Positions 1 to 8,496 of a stretch of DNA of 64,000 nt are shown piece after piece. The stretch is from Acidobacteriota bacterium (lineage in GTDB: Bacteria; Acidobacteriota; Thermoanaerobaculia; Multivoradales; SZUA-115): contig JAJRVQ010000170.1 in assembly GCA_024277255.1 (NCBI GenBank), positions 1-64,000 on the forward strand. The letters are read 5' to 3'. The notes beneath the pieces are model-generated. The model made no database searches. It worked only from the letters and a program-made list of their open reading frames with translations, and was not told the DNA's origin. Every line of letters starts with the position of its first letter. The first letter of the stretch is position 1. A program made the translations under genes and the position numbers.

Positions 1-2
1 AG

Positions 3-119
3 GGGTTGGGCGGTGAACTCGAGGTGCAGAGCCACAACGGCCTGCGGTTGACGGTGATTCTGCCGCTGGATCGCTCGCGCGACGCAGGTGAGGTGGCGCT
101 GGCCGGGGCAGCTTCGTGA
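3..119 (+). CDS. Sensor histidine kinase, C-terminal end only
   Basis: An open frame enters from the window edge and ends at a TGA. It reads 'GLGGELEV' followed by 'LTVILPL', which resembles the last G-box and final strand of a HATPase_c domain. The stop overlaps the GTG of the following response regulator (GTGA), so the two are translationally coupled. The kinase of a NarL-type pair is the obvious reading; nothing of its sensor part is visible. Confidence 0.72.
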   Translation, partial: GLGGELEVQSHNGLRLTVILPLDRSRDAGEVALAGAAS

Positions 120-718
120 TCCGGGTTCTCATCGCCGAGGATCAGGCGATGGTCCTCGGTGCTCTGGCCGCACTTCTCCAGATCGAAGCGGACATCGAGG
201 TCGTGGGCCAGGCGCGGGACGGCCAAGAGGCGCTGGCTCTGGCTGCTGAATTGGACCCGGACGTGGTCCTTACCGACATCGAAATGCCGAAGATGACCGG
301 TCTGGAGCTGGCCACGGAGCTGCGCCGTCGCAAGGCCCGCCAGCGGGTGGTGATCGTCACCACCTTCGCTCGCGCGGGCTATCTGCGCCGCGCCCTTGAA
401 GCCGGTGCCTCCGGCTACCTGCTCAAGGACTCGCCGGCCGAGGAGTTGGCCAACTCGTTGCGCCGGGTCGCCGCAGGCGGTAGGGCGATCGATCCCGAAC
501 TGGCGGCCGAAGCCTGGACCGAAGCCGATCCGCTGACCGATCGCGAACGCCAGGTGCTGCGCCTGGCGGGGGAAGGGCGGCCGACCGCCGCCATCGCCGC
601 CGAACTCCATCTTTCAGAAGGCACGGTACGCAACTACCTTTCTGAAGCGATCAGCAAACTCGGCGCCGCCAACCGCGTCGAAGCGGCCCGACTGGCCCGA
701 CACAAGGGCTGGCTTTGA
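116..718 (+). CDS. DesR/NarL-type response regulator
   Basis: A 200-residue two-domain regulator. The receiver domain (about 1-120) has the acidic pair 'AEDQ' near residues 8-10, the phospho-acceptor D54 in 'TDIEMP' and the conserved K in 'LLKDSP'. A LuxR/GerE helix-turn-helix follows ('LTDRERQVLRLAGEG', 'LHLSEGTVRNYLS'). The sequence is closest in feel to DesR-like regulators paired with DesK kinases. It starts at a GTG overlapping the kinase stop. Target genes cannot be told from this window. Confidence 0.92.
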   Translation: MIRVLIAEDQAMVLGALAALLQIEADIEVVGQARDGQEALALAAELDPDVVLTDIEMPKMTGLELATELRRRKARQRVVIVTTFARAGYLRRALEAGASGYLLKDSPAEELANSLRRVAAGGRAIDPELAAEAWTEADPLTDRERQVLRLAGEGRPTAAIAAELHLSEGTVRNYLSEAISKLGAANRVEAARLARHKGWL

Positions 719-741
719 GGGGTGGAGTGGCCAGTCGTCGC

Positions 742-1077
742 TCACAACGAGGGAGGTGTCGGTTGTGTTGCCACGTGATTGGGGGTGTCTCGGTCTTCGG
801 AGTCATTTGCCAGGGAGGAGGGCGAAGTTCCCTGGAGAATCAATTGCAGGAACTTCACAGCCAGCACTAACTGGACGGTTCCTAGGGCGAGAATCCAGAG
901 AGACAGCTGGAGAGCGGGTGGTTCAAATAGGCCGACTCCTTGCAACCCTAATGTATGGAGTCGAGACACTCCGAATGAGAGAGTCGGAGCGCTTAGGATA
1001 CAAAGACTCCAAAGGAGAATCCTGCTGCCCAGGCGTAGAATCGGTATGTTCTTCGACGCGGTGACCTGAATCTTCAC
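742..1077 (-). CDS. Small hypothetical membrane protein
   Basis: A 111-residue frame with two hydrophobic stretches (about residues 14-36 and 50-85) and a polar C-terminal tail. It lies 27 nt downstream of, and in the same direction as, the Cys-rich secreted protein gene, so both probably share the promoter at 2058-2085. The GTG start lacks a close Shine-Dalgarno sequence, which weakens the call. I do not recognise the family. Confidence 0.45.
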   Translation of the reverse strand: MKIQVTASKNIPILRLGSRILLWSLCILSAPTLSFGVSRLHTLGLQGVGLFEPPALQLSLWILALGTVQLVLAVKFLQLILQGTSPSSLANDSEDRDTPNHVATQPTPPSL

Positions 1078-1104
1078 GAGATGTTATTCCCCCATTCTAA
1101 GAGC

Positions 1105-1974
1105 TTACACAGGAGCCTGAGCGCAGGTTCTGTTGCAGAGTGTGAATAGGTAGCTGGCGTTGTTGTTGCATAGTGCTTCATTGCTCCGACACAGGTTGAG
1201 GCTGGTCTGCTGAATCGCGACGCAGGCAGCAAGACAGATTCCGCCGATTATTGGGTTTATGACGGCTGTGGCGGCACAAGCAACCGAACATTCGAGGAGG
1301 ACCAAGGCGGCGGCGTCCGCGCAATCGTAGTAGTTGGATGTGCAGAGTATCCTGTTGTCTATCCGCTCGTCGTAGCACCGCTGGTGGCAGGGGTCATCGC
1401 AGTCTGGAGTAGCTGGAGTCGGAGGGCTCGGTTGCCTCTCCAGCGCTGTCCTAGCGGCTCCGGCCAAGGCCGACTCTTCGTCGAGGGTCACGCCCAGTGG
1501 CAAGAATACGACCAAGTCTTGGTCGAGGGAAGCTGAGGTTGCGCCATAGTTGAGATGAAATACTTCGCCGAAGACATAGGTACTGGAGCCTGTGCTTGGA
1601 TTCATGAGGAGTCCGGCAGCGATGAACTGATGATGAATCGAAAGGCTTCCTCCAATGAACGGATTGGTGGGCACATCCCAGCGAGCGGATTCCACGAAGA
1701 TCCCGGAGGCCTGACTTCCCTCTAGCCTGGAAGTGACGAGGTCCACGGCCCAAGAAGGATTGTGGAGGTTGGCTGTTGTCAGCAGCATGCTTGAGGATCC
1801 TTCCTCGTAGGTAAGGCCAAAGGTCTCCGACCAGATTTGCTCTCGAACCCGCAGAATCTCCTCGTTTGAAAGCAGGGGCGCCAAATCTCCACTCGGCGCG
1901 ACTTGACCAGTAACTTGACGAGGGCAGAATGCAGCGATGGCAAAGCAAAGCAGCAGTTTCAAGGAAGCTTTCAA
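1105..1974 (-). CDS. Secreted cysteine-rich hypothetical protein
   Basis: A 289-residue protein with a typical signal peptide (charged start, 'LLLCFAIAAF') ending near residue 23. The middle part has no recognised motif. The last ~100 residues hold many cysteines in short spacings ('CDDPCHQRC', 'CSVAC', 'CNRTC'), suggesting a disulphide-bonded periplasmic or surface domain. The start is TTG, chosen because AAGGAG lies 7 nt upstream. A strong sigma-70 promoter is visible upstream. Function unknown. Confidence 0.7.
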   Translation of the reverse strand: MKASLKLLLCFAIAAFCPRQVTGQVAPSGDLAPLLSNEEILRVREQIWSETFGLTYEEGSSSMLLTTANLHNPSWAVDLVTSRLEGSQASGIFVESARWDVPTNPFIGGSLSIHHQFIAAGLLMNPSTGSSTYVFGEVFHLNYGATSASLDQDLVVFLPLGVTLDEESALAGAARTALERQPSPPTPATPDCDDPCHQRCYDERIDNRILCTSNYYDCADAAALVLLECSVACAATAVINPIIGGICLAACVAIQQTSLNLCRSNEALCNNNASYLFTLCNRTCAQAPV

Positions 1975-2057
1975 GTCGGATCTCCTTTCGCTCGGTTCAG
2001 ATGAGCTCCGTGAGCTAAGAGTGGATAGAGAAATATCGCGTAGGCAGTAATTGTGAT

Positions 2058-2085
2058 ATTATACTGATCCTTTTTCAAGGGTCAA
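2058..2085 (-). promoter_or_regulatory. Sigma-70 promoter for the Cys-rich protein gene
   Basis: On the minus strand TTGACC and a perfect TATAAT are separated by 16 nt, in an AT-rich pocket that stands out from the GC-rich surroundings. The predicted start is about 75 nt upstream of the TTG codon at 1974. Confidence 0.7.
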
Positions 2086-2182
2086 GGTGTAGCCGGATGC
2101 GTCGTGAGGCCACTGCTGATTTGTGCATGCATCGGCAAGTCTCTATACTGGGTCGCCTCACCTGACCAATATGAGGAGTGCC

Positions 2183-4459
2183 ATGGCTTCCACGCTACGT
2201 AAGACTTTTCTGCTCGCCACCATCGCTGTGCTGCCGGTCTTGTGGCTGCACTCCTCCGGCAAGGCGGCCCCGACGGAGGCCGGTCCGCTGGCCAATCCGA
2301 TCATGTTCGTGACTCAGGTGCCGATCCCGGCCGATTTCGCGACTGTCGGGTCGGTCTTCGCCAACCATCTGGGTGCCGTGGCACAAACGGGGCGTGGGGG
2401 CGATTTGTGGATTCGCTATCCCGACGGCACATTGCGCAATCTGACCGCCGAGGCCGGCTTCGGGGTCGATGGCTTCCAAGGTGCGAACTCGATCGCGGTG
2501 CGCAATCCTGCGGTGCATTGGAACGGCCAGAAGGCGGTTCTCAGCATGGTGATCGGCGCACCGGTGCAGCAGTTCGTGTGGGAGCAGTATTTCTGGCAGC
2601 TCTATGAAGTGACCGGCTTCGATGCCGGCGGCACCGTGTCCATCACCAAGGTCGCCGGCCAGCCCACGGGCGCCAACAACGTCAGCCCGGTCTACGCCTC
2701 GGACGGCCGGATTCTCTTCGTCTCGGATCGTCCCCGCGGCGGCGAGCCGCACCTCTATCCACAGCTCGACGAGTATGAGTCGACCGACTCCAACACCGGC
2801 ATCTGGAGCCTCGATCCAGCCAGCGGAGAGCTGTCGCTGCTGCAGCATGCGCCCTCCGGCTCCTTCGACCCGATCGTCGATTCCTTCGGCCGGGTGGTGT
2901 TCACCCGCTGGGACCACTTGCAGCGCGATCAGCAGGCGGATGCCGATGCGCTCAACGGCAATCCGTACGGCACCTTCAACTATGCCGACGAGAGCGCCGG
3001 TGCGGCGCTGCTCGACAATCGCGACGAGCTCTTTCCCGAACCACGGCCATCGCGTACCGACCTGCTGGCGGGGACCAACCTCGAAGGTCACACCATCAAC
3101 CACTTCTTTCCGTGGACGGTCGAGCAAGACGGCCGCAGCGAGGAAGTGGTGATTCACCTGGGCAGGCACGAACTGCACGACTATTTCAACCGCAGCATGA
3201 ACGACGACCCGAACCTCTTCGAGTTCATCGACGCCAATTCGGGGCGGACCAATCCCAACTCGATTACCAACTTCCTGCAAATCGCGGAAGACCCCTTAGC
3301 CGCCGGCACTTACGTGGGGGTGGACGCGCCGGAGTTTCAGACCCACGCCGCGGGCCAACTGATCGCCCTGTCGGCGGCTCCCGGTCGCAATCCGGACGAG
3401 GTGACGATCTCCTACCTGACCGACCCGGTGACGCGCACGGTGACCCCGGACGGGCAAGCGCCGCCGGCCGGCCACTCCGGTTTCTACCGCAACCCGCTGG
3501 TGAGCGCGGACGGTCAACTCCTCGCTTCGCATACATCGGAGACGCGGTCTGCCGGCAACGAGGGGAGCCGCGCCAGCCCGGTGCCGCGGTACCGTTTCCG
3601 CTTGACCACCCTGGTCAGCGGTGCCAACGGTTTCATGGTGGCGGGCCCGCCTCTGACTTCCGGGATCAGCAAGAGCCTCAGCTACTACGACCCGGACGTC
3701 TTGGTGAGCTACTCGGGGGAACTCTGGGAACTCGATGCGGTGGAAGTACGGTCGCGGCCCGCTCCCCCCGGCGTCCCAGCTCCAGTGCTCGCCGCGCCGG
3801 AGGCGCAAGTCTTCTTGCAGGCAGGGGTCAACCCGTCGTTGATCAGGGCCGATCTCGCAGCGCGCGGACTGGCCTTGATGGTCATTCGCGATGCCACCAC
3901 CCGCGACGGCGGTGACCATCAGCAGCCCTTCAACCTGCGGGTGCCCGGCGGAGTCGAGACGATCGGAGCCGCCGGCAAGGTGTACGACGTGTCGTTCCTG
4001 CAACTGTTCCAGAGTGACCAGATCCGTGGCATCGGCGGCCTCACCAACCCGCGGCAAGGCCGCCGGGTGCTGGCCCAGTTCTTACACGATCCGGCCGCCG
4101 TTGCGCTCAACCCGGTTGTCCCGGGAGCACCGCAAGGCTCGGCTTCGATCGCGCTGGATGGCTCGGTCGCCGCCTTCGTTCCGGCGCGGCGCGCTCTCGC
4201 CTGGCAGCTGACCGAGCCCGACGCCACGCCGGTGGTGCGCGAGCGCTACTGGCTCACCTACCAGCCCGGCGAGATTCGAGCTTGCGACGGCTGCCACGGC
4301 GTCAATACCGCCAACCAGGCGGGAGGTCCGGCAGCGCAGAACCCGCCGCAGGCCCTGGCGGATCTTCTCGCCCACTGGAAGCTCGAGACAGGCGCCATCT
4401 TCTCGAACGGCTTTGAATCCGGCGGTGCCGGCGGTTGGGCGGCGGTGCAGAATCGATAG
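2183..4459 (+). CDS. Secreted HzsA-like beta-propeller protein with one c-type haem site
   Basis: About 758 residues from ATG 2183, chosen over the ORF-track start because AGGAG sits 5 nt upstream and a signal peptide ('LLATIAVLPVLWL') follows directly. The body resembles the hydrazine-synthase-alpha-like/PD40 propeller family ('VFTRWDHLQRD'). One CxxCH haem-binding motif (CDGCH, about residues 701-705) lies near the C-terminus. The protein ends in 'FSNGFESGG..GGWA', a tail seen on many exported proteins of Acidobacteriota and some gammaproteobacteria. It is probably periplasmic or surface-exposed. apbE follows after 12 nt. The catalytic role is unknown; true hydrazine synthesis is unlikely outside anammox bacteria. 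Confidence 0.75.
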   Translation: MASTLRKTFLLATIAVLPVLWLHSSGKAAPTEAGPLANPIMFVTQVPIPADFATVGSVFANHLGAVAQTGRGGDLWIRYPDGTLRNLTAEAGFGVDGFQGANSIAVRNPAVHWNGQKAVLSMVIGAPVQQFVWEQYFWQLYEVTGFDAGGTVSITKVAGQPTGANNVSPVYASDGRILFVSDRPRGGEPHLYPQLDEYESTDSNTGIWSLDPASGELSLLQHAPSGSFDPIVDSFGRVVFTRWDHLQRDQQADADALNGNPYGTFNYADESAGAALLDNRDELFPEPRPSRTDLLAGTNLEGHTINHFFPWTVEQDGRSEEVVIHLGRHELHDYFNRSMNDDPNLFEFIDANSGRTNPNSITNFLQIAEDPLAAGTYVGVDAPEFQTHAAGQLIALSAAPGRNPDEVTISYLTDPVTRTVTPDGQAPPAGHSGFYRNPLVSADGQLLASHTSETRSAGNEGSRASPVPRYRFRLTTLVSGANGFMVAGPPLTSGISKSLSYYDPDVLVSYSGELWELDAVEVRSRPAPPGVPAPVLAAPEAQVFLQAGVNPSLIRADLAARGLALMVIRDATTRDGGDHQQPFNLRVPGGVETIGAAGKVYDVSFLQLFQSDQIRGIGGLTNPRQGRRVLAQFLHDPAAVALNPVVPGAPQGSASIALDGSVAAFVPARRALAWQLTEPDATPVVRERYWLTYQPGEIRACDGCHGVNTANQAGGPAAQNPPQALADLLAHWKLETGAIFSNGFESGGAGGWAAVQNR

Positions 4460-4471
4460 GTACGATCCACG

Positions 4472-5533
4472 GTGAAGGGTCCGGCGGCGGGCTCCACAGG
4501 GCGGTGGTGTGCGCCGGTCGCCATCGTTGTTGCCCTGCTCGTGGCCACGGCCTGCCGGCAACCCACAGCCGAGCCGGATCGGCCGCAGGTCCATTTCGCG
4601 GGCGAGACCATGGGCACCACCTTCTCGATCACGGTGGTCGGCCCTGAAGCCGAAAGAGAGGCCGAGGCGCTGCGGATTGCGGTGAGCCGGGTGCTCGATC
4701 AGGTCGACCGGCGGATGTCGACCTACCGCGCAGACTCCGAACTCTCCCGCTTCAACCGCGCTTCTTGGGAGGCGCCGTTCGAGTTTTCGCCGCAGACTTT
4801 CGGGCTCTTCGAGCGGGCGCTCGAGATCGCCGCCGCCTCGGGTGGCCTCTTCGACATCACCGTCGGCCCGCTGGTCAACGCGTACGGCTTCGGTCCCGAC
4901 CAACGAGAGCTGCTTCCTTCCAGCGAGGAGCTAGCCTCGCTGCGCCAGCGAGTCGGCCATCACCTCCTCGAACTGGATGGCGACCGGCGAACGGTGCGCA
5001 AGCTCCATCCCGATCTCTACTGCGACCTTTCGGGGATCGCTAAGGGTTATGCGGTGGATCGGCTGGCCGAGGCCCTGGCCGGCCGCGGAATCGCCGACTA
5101 CCTGATCGAGGTCGGAGGGGAGATGAAGGCGGCCGGCCGGCGCGCCGACGGCGAGTTCTGGCGCATCGGCATCGAGCGGCCGACGGCAGAGCCGGGACAA
5201 CTTCAGCGGCAGATCTCCCTCGACGACATGGCGATCGCCACCAGTGGTGATTACCGTAATTTCCGCATGGTCGATGGCCGACGGATCCACCATCTGATCG
5301 ATCCGCGCAGTGGCCGGCCGGCGGAGCACTCGCTGGCTTCGGTGACCGTGCTGCACCGAGACTGCGCCACCGCGGACGGCTGGGCGACAGCGCTGATGGT
5401 GGCCGGTCCCGAGGAAGGTTGGCGGCTCGCCGAACGGGCAGGGCTGGCGGTGCTTTTTACCGTGCGCAGGCAAGACGGCTCTTTCGACCAGCGCCCCAAC
5501 CCTCTCTTCGACGCCGCGACCACCCGGCCTTGA
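4472..5533 (+). CDS. apbE: FAD:protein FMN transferase (ApbE), lipoprotein
   Basis: A 353-residue ApbE. It transfers FMN from FAD to a threonine of DGxTGAT motifs on exported proteins. Visible family blocks are 'GETMGTTFSI', 'SELSRFNR', 'GLFDITVGPLVNAYGFG', 'DLSGIAKGYAVDRL', 'EVGGEM' and 'HLIDPRSGRP'. The N-terminus carries a lipobox-like 'VATAC', so it should be membrane-anchored on the outer face. It starts at GTG 4472, directly after the haem protein gene. Its probable substrate, an FMN-binding protein with DGITGAT, is encoded two genes downstream. Confidence 0.93.
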   Translation: MKGPAAGSTGRWCAPVAIVVALLVATACRQPTAEPDRPQVHFAGETMGTTFSITVVGPEAEREAEALRIAVSRVLDQVDRRMSTYRADSELSRFNRASWEAPFEFSPQTFGLFERALEIAAASGGLFDITVGPLVNAYGFGPDQRELLPSSEELASLRQRVGHHLLELDGDRRTVRKLHPDLYCDLSGIAKGYAVDRLAEALAGRGIADYLIEVGGEMKAAGRRADGEFWRIGIERPTAEPGQLQRQISLDDMAIATSGDYRNFRMVDGRRIHHLIDPRSGRPAEHSLASVTVLHRDCATADGWATALMVAGPEEGWRLAERAGLAVLFTVRRQDGSFDQRPNPLFDAATTRP

Positions 5534-5553
5534 GCTTCGCCTCGCCACGGCCA

Positions 5554-5567
5554 TTGATCTAGGTCAA
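5554..5567 (+). promoter_or_regulatory. FNR/CRP-family binding site
   Basis: TTGATCTAGGTCAA matches the FNR/ANR consensus TTGAT-N4-ATCAA with one mismatch. A -10-like CATAAC/TAACCT lies about 28-33 nt downstream, giving the spacing of a class II activated promoter (site centred near -41). It sits between apbE and the porin gene and would drive porin, FMN-binding and PepSY genes. No FNR-family regulator is in the window. Confidence 0.6.
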
Positions 5568-5694
5568 GGAACCGGCGCCGGTCTCGCCATAACCTCGGGG
5601 CCACTCTGGTGGCGAGGGGACTGTACTTGCAGCCTTCGCAGTCGACTGTGATGAGGAGTTCAACTCTGACCCAGCGCTCAAAGGAGCTATCGAA

Positions 5695-6924
5695 ATGAGA
5701 CTGAGAGCACCCTTGACGGCGGCGCTGGTCGCCATTCTTCTTGCCGGACCCGCCTGGGCGGCGGATCCTCCGGCATCGGTCGAGGAGCGGCTAGAGCGAC
5801 TGGAGCGGTTGTTTGAGAAACTGGCCGCCGAGAATGAGAACCTGCGCCGGGAGAATGCCGAGCTGAAGGCTAGGCAAGAGGAGACGGACGAGAAAGTCGA
5901 GGTCGTGGCGGACTCCTTTCTGATCGACCCCGGCGCGGCGGAGGCGGACGAAAAGAGGCTGCATATCGGTGGGTACGGCGAGATGCACTACAACAACCTC
6001 GATAGCACGGAGGAGATCGATTTTCACCGCCTGGTCACCTACCTGGGCTATGAGTTCAGCGACAAGACACGGTTCTTCTCGGAACTTGAGGTGGAGCATG
6101 CGATCGCCGGAGAGGGGCAGGTCGGCGAGGTCGAGGTCGAGCAGGCTTACATCGAGCATGACCTGAGCGAGAACGCTAGCGCCAAGTTCGGTCTCTTGCT
6201 GATCCCGGTCGGCATCCTCAACGAGACCCACGAGCCGCCGGCCTTCTACGGGGTCGAGCGCAACCCGGTAGAGACCAACATCATCCCGGCCACCTGGTGG
6301 GAGGGTGGTCTTGGTTACCGCCACCGTTTTGGCCAAGGCTGGAGCTTCGATCTGGCGCTCACCTCCGGTTTGCAGACACCGCTTGAAGGCGCCGGCGCCT
6401 TCCTGATCCGCAAGGGTCGCCAGAAAGGGGGGAAGGCGTCGGCGGAGGGTCTTGCCCTGACCAGCCGGCTGAAATGGACGGCTATTCCGGGCGTTGAAGT
6501 CGGCGCAACCTTCCAGTATCAAGACGACATCACCCAGGGGGCGCTCGGGGTCGATGCCACCCTGTTCGAGGTGCACACCGCCATCCAGAAGGCCACGCCC
6601 GGCCGTGGCTCCGTCGGTCTGCGTGCGCTCTATGCACGATGGGATCTGGGCGGCACCGAGCCGGCGGCGGTGGGCCGCGATCAGCAGGAAGGGTTCTATA
6701 TCGAGCCGTCGTACAGGTTCGGCGACAGGTTTGGCTTGTTCGTCCGCTATTCCGAGTGGGACAACAATGCCGGTAACCTGGCCGACACGACGCGAGAACA
6801 AGCGGAATTCGGCTTCAACTATTGGTTGCTCCCCAACGTGGTCATCAAGGCTGATTATGTGGACCAAAGCGGCGCCGCGGACGATAGTGGCTTCAACTTG
6901 GGGTTTGGCTACAGTTTTCCTTAG
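5695..6924 (+). CDS. Outer-membrane porin with N-terminal coiled coil
   Basis: A 409-residue exported protein with a signal peptide ending 'GPAWAA'. A short coiled coil follows (about residues 27-65, 'LERLERLFEKLAAENENL'), then a beta-barrel-like region with alternating aromatics ending in a C-terminal phenylalanine region ('GFGYSFP'). This resembles phosphate-selective porin O/P-type or coiled-coil porins. AAGGAG lies 9 nt before the ATG. The FMN-binding gene starts 2 nt after its stop, so they form one operon. The substrate is unknown; the context suggests it supports an electron-transfer or iron-linked module. Confidence 0.8.
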   Translation: MRLRAPLTAALVAILLAGPAWAADPPASVEERLERLERLFEKLAAENENLRRENAELKARQEETDEKVEVVADSFLIDPGAAEADEKRLHIGGYGEMHYNNLDSTEEIDFHRLVTYLGYEFSDKTRFFSELEVEHAIAGEGQVGEVEVEQAYIEHDLSENASAKFGLLLIPVGILNETHEPPAFYGVERNPVETNIIPATWWEGGLGYRHRFGQGWSFDLALTSGLQTPLEGAGAFLIRKGRQKGGKASAEGLALTSRLKWTAIPGVEVGATFQYQDDITQGALGVDATLFEVHTAIQKATPGRGSVGLRALYARWDLGGTEPAAVGRDQQEGFYIEPSYRFGDRFGLFVRYSEWDNNAGNLADTTREQAEFGFNYWLLPNVVIKADYVDQSGAADDSGFNLGFGYSFP

Positions 6925-6926
6925 CG

Positions 6927-7490
6927 ATGAGAGCTACGATTCACTCCGTTACCCTTGGGCTGTGCGGTCTTTTGTTCATGGCTTTCGCCTCGGCTGAAAT
7001 GACCGCGGACTCCTCAGTACACAGTGTCTATCAGCAGCCGGCGGACTTTCTGCAAGAGGTCTTTGCCGGTGAGGCGCCGACTCCCGAGGTGCTTTGGATC
7101 ACCAAGTCGCTGCGCCCGGAGGTCGAACGCATCATGGGACACAGTCTGGGAGTGTTGCGCGTTCGCTACTGGCGCCGCGGAGAGCGAACGGCGTGGATTT
7201 TGGATGAGATCGGCAAGGACAAGCCGATCACTACCGGCATCGTGATCGACGATGGCCGCATCGAACGCACCAAGGTGCTGATCTTTCGAGAGTCCAGGGG
7301 CTGGGAAGTGCGTTACCCTGCCTTCGTGGAGCAGTTCAAAGGGGCAGAATTGGAAGGCAAGCGACTGGATCGCCGTATCGACGGCATCACTGGCGCGACG
7401 CTGTCGGTGCACGCGGTGACCAAAGTGTCGCACCTGGCCCTGTTTTTCCATCAGCGTGTGACTGCTACGAGTCACAGCGACCTGCAATGA
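6927..7490 (+). CDS. Exported FMN-binding domain protein (covalent flavin carrier)
   Basis: A 187-residue protein with a signal peptide (about 1-23) and an FMN_bind domain. The flavinylation motif DGITGAT is at residues 152-158, with T158 the expected FMN attachment site for ApbE. It resembles NqrC/RnfG-type carriers but lacks their membrane context. It lies between the porin (2 nt gap) and the PepSY membrane protein (ATGA overlap). Likely role: a periplasmic one- or two-electron carrier receiving electrons from the PepSY membrane partner. Confidence 0.88.
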   Translation: MRATIHSVTLGLCGLLFMAFASAEMTADSSVHSVYQQPADFLQEVFAGEAPTPEVLWITKSLRPEVERIMGHSLGVLRVRYWRRGERTAWILDEIGKDKPITTGIVIDDGRIERTKVLIFRESRGWEVRYPAFVEQFKGAELEGKRLDRRIDGITGATLSVHAVTKVSHLALFFHQRVTATSHSDLQ

Positions 7491-8266
7491 CCCGCCGCAG
7501 ACGCAACGACCTCACCAGCCCCCGTTCCAACCGGCGAGCCTTCCGCCGGTGGCATCGCTACTGCGGCTTCTCGGCGGCGTTGTTCGTCCTCGCGCTGGCC
7601 ACCACCGGCTTGATGCTCAACCACAGCGCTGAGCTTGGGCTCGGTTCTCGCCACATCGGTTTCGCTCCGCTCCTGGCCTGGTACGACATCGAAGGCGACT
7701 CGGAGATAACGAGCTTCAGTCTTGCCGAGAGCTGGGTGAGTTGTATCGGCGATGGAACCTTCCTCGATCGAGAGCCGCTGCCGGCCCTCGACGGTTGCCC
7801 GGTCGGCGCGGTGAACAGTGTGGGGATGTGGGTGGTGGTGACAGCGCGGGAACTCGTCCTGCTGACCGAAGGCGGAGAGTTGATCGAGCGTCTCGGACCG
7901 GCCGCGGGTGTGCCGGGCGGGATCTCGGCGGCGGGGATTCGGCCCGACGGAGCGCTGGTGGTCGACACTCCCGCCGGCTCGCTGGTCGCCGACCGAGAGT
8001 TGTTGCAATGGCAACTCCTGGGCAGTGATGCGGAGGTGACTTGGAGCCGTCCGGCCACCGCGCCGCCCGACCTGCGCGACGAGTTATTGCGTGGCTACCG
8101 GGGCCATGGTTTGACCGTCGAGCGTTTCGTCCAGGATCTGCACAGCGGCCGGCTATTCGGACGCTGGGGTATCTACGTGATGGATGGTGCCGCCGTTTTG
8201 TTGTTGACCCTGGTGGTCAGCGGACTGGCCCTGTGGCGGCGAGGCTCCACTTTCCGCCGGACCTGA
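7487..8266 (+). CDS. PepSY-associated transmembrane protein
   Basis: A 259-residue protein with an N-terminal membrane helix ('FSAALFVLALATTGLML') preceded by 'RWHRYCG'. A periplasmic middle part follows, then a C-terminal block 'DLHSGRLFG' leading into a second helix. This is the layout of PepSY_TM proteins, which carry electrons across the membrane to flavinylated partners. The histidines flanking the helices are candidate haem ligands. It overlaps the FMN-binding gene by ATGA, so the pair is probably made in fixed ratio. It is the last gene of the module. Confidence 0.82.
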   Translation: MTRRRRNDLTSPRSNRRAFRRWHRYCGFSAALFVLALATTGLMLNHSAELGLGSRHIGFAPLLAWYDIEGDSEITSFSLAESWVSCIGDGTFLDREPLPALDGCPVGAVNSVGMWVVVTARELVLLTEGGELIERLGPAAGVPGGISAAGIRPDGALVVDTPAGSLVADRELLQWQLLGSDAEVTWSRPATAPPDLRDELLRGYRGHGLTVERFVQDLHSGRLFGRWGIYVMDGAAVLLLTLVVSGLALWRRGSTFRRT

Positions 8267-8421
8267 GCCAACTGTGACGTCGAACCCGATGGTGGCGAAG
8301 TAGGGCCGGGTAGAATGACCTGAAACGAAGGAAAGTGCCGGGTGTTCTTGGGGTGGGTCGACGCCTCCGACTCCGGCAGTGAGGATCGTCGTAAGCCTAT
8401 TGAGATCAGCAGGAGGGTCTG

Positions 8422-8496
8422 ATGAATCGCCGCCTTCAAGCCTCAGTCGAGCCAGGTTCGGGCAACGCCCCGGCGCCCGCCGAGGGGGTGACGTGA
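8422..8496 (+). CDS. 24-residue upstream ORF coupled to GH25 gene
   Basis: ATG 8422 has a strong AGGAGG six nt upstream. The frame runs 24 codons, is Ala/Pro/Gly-rich, and its TGA overlaps the GTG start of the lysozyme gene (GTGA). It may be a leader peptide that feeds ribosomes to the GTG. No homology is visible and codon evidence is too short to be decisive. Confidence 0.4.
   Translation: MNRRLQASVEPGSGNAPAPAEGVT

Noticed and set aside
2195-3280. 361-residue antisense ORF under the HzsA-like gene
   Set aside because: Shadow of a well-supported gene; no ribosome site or domain.
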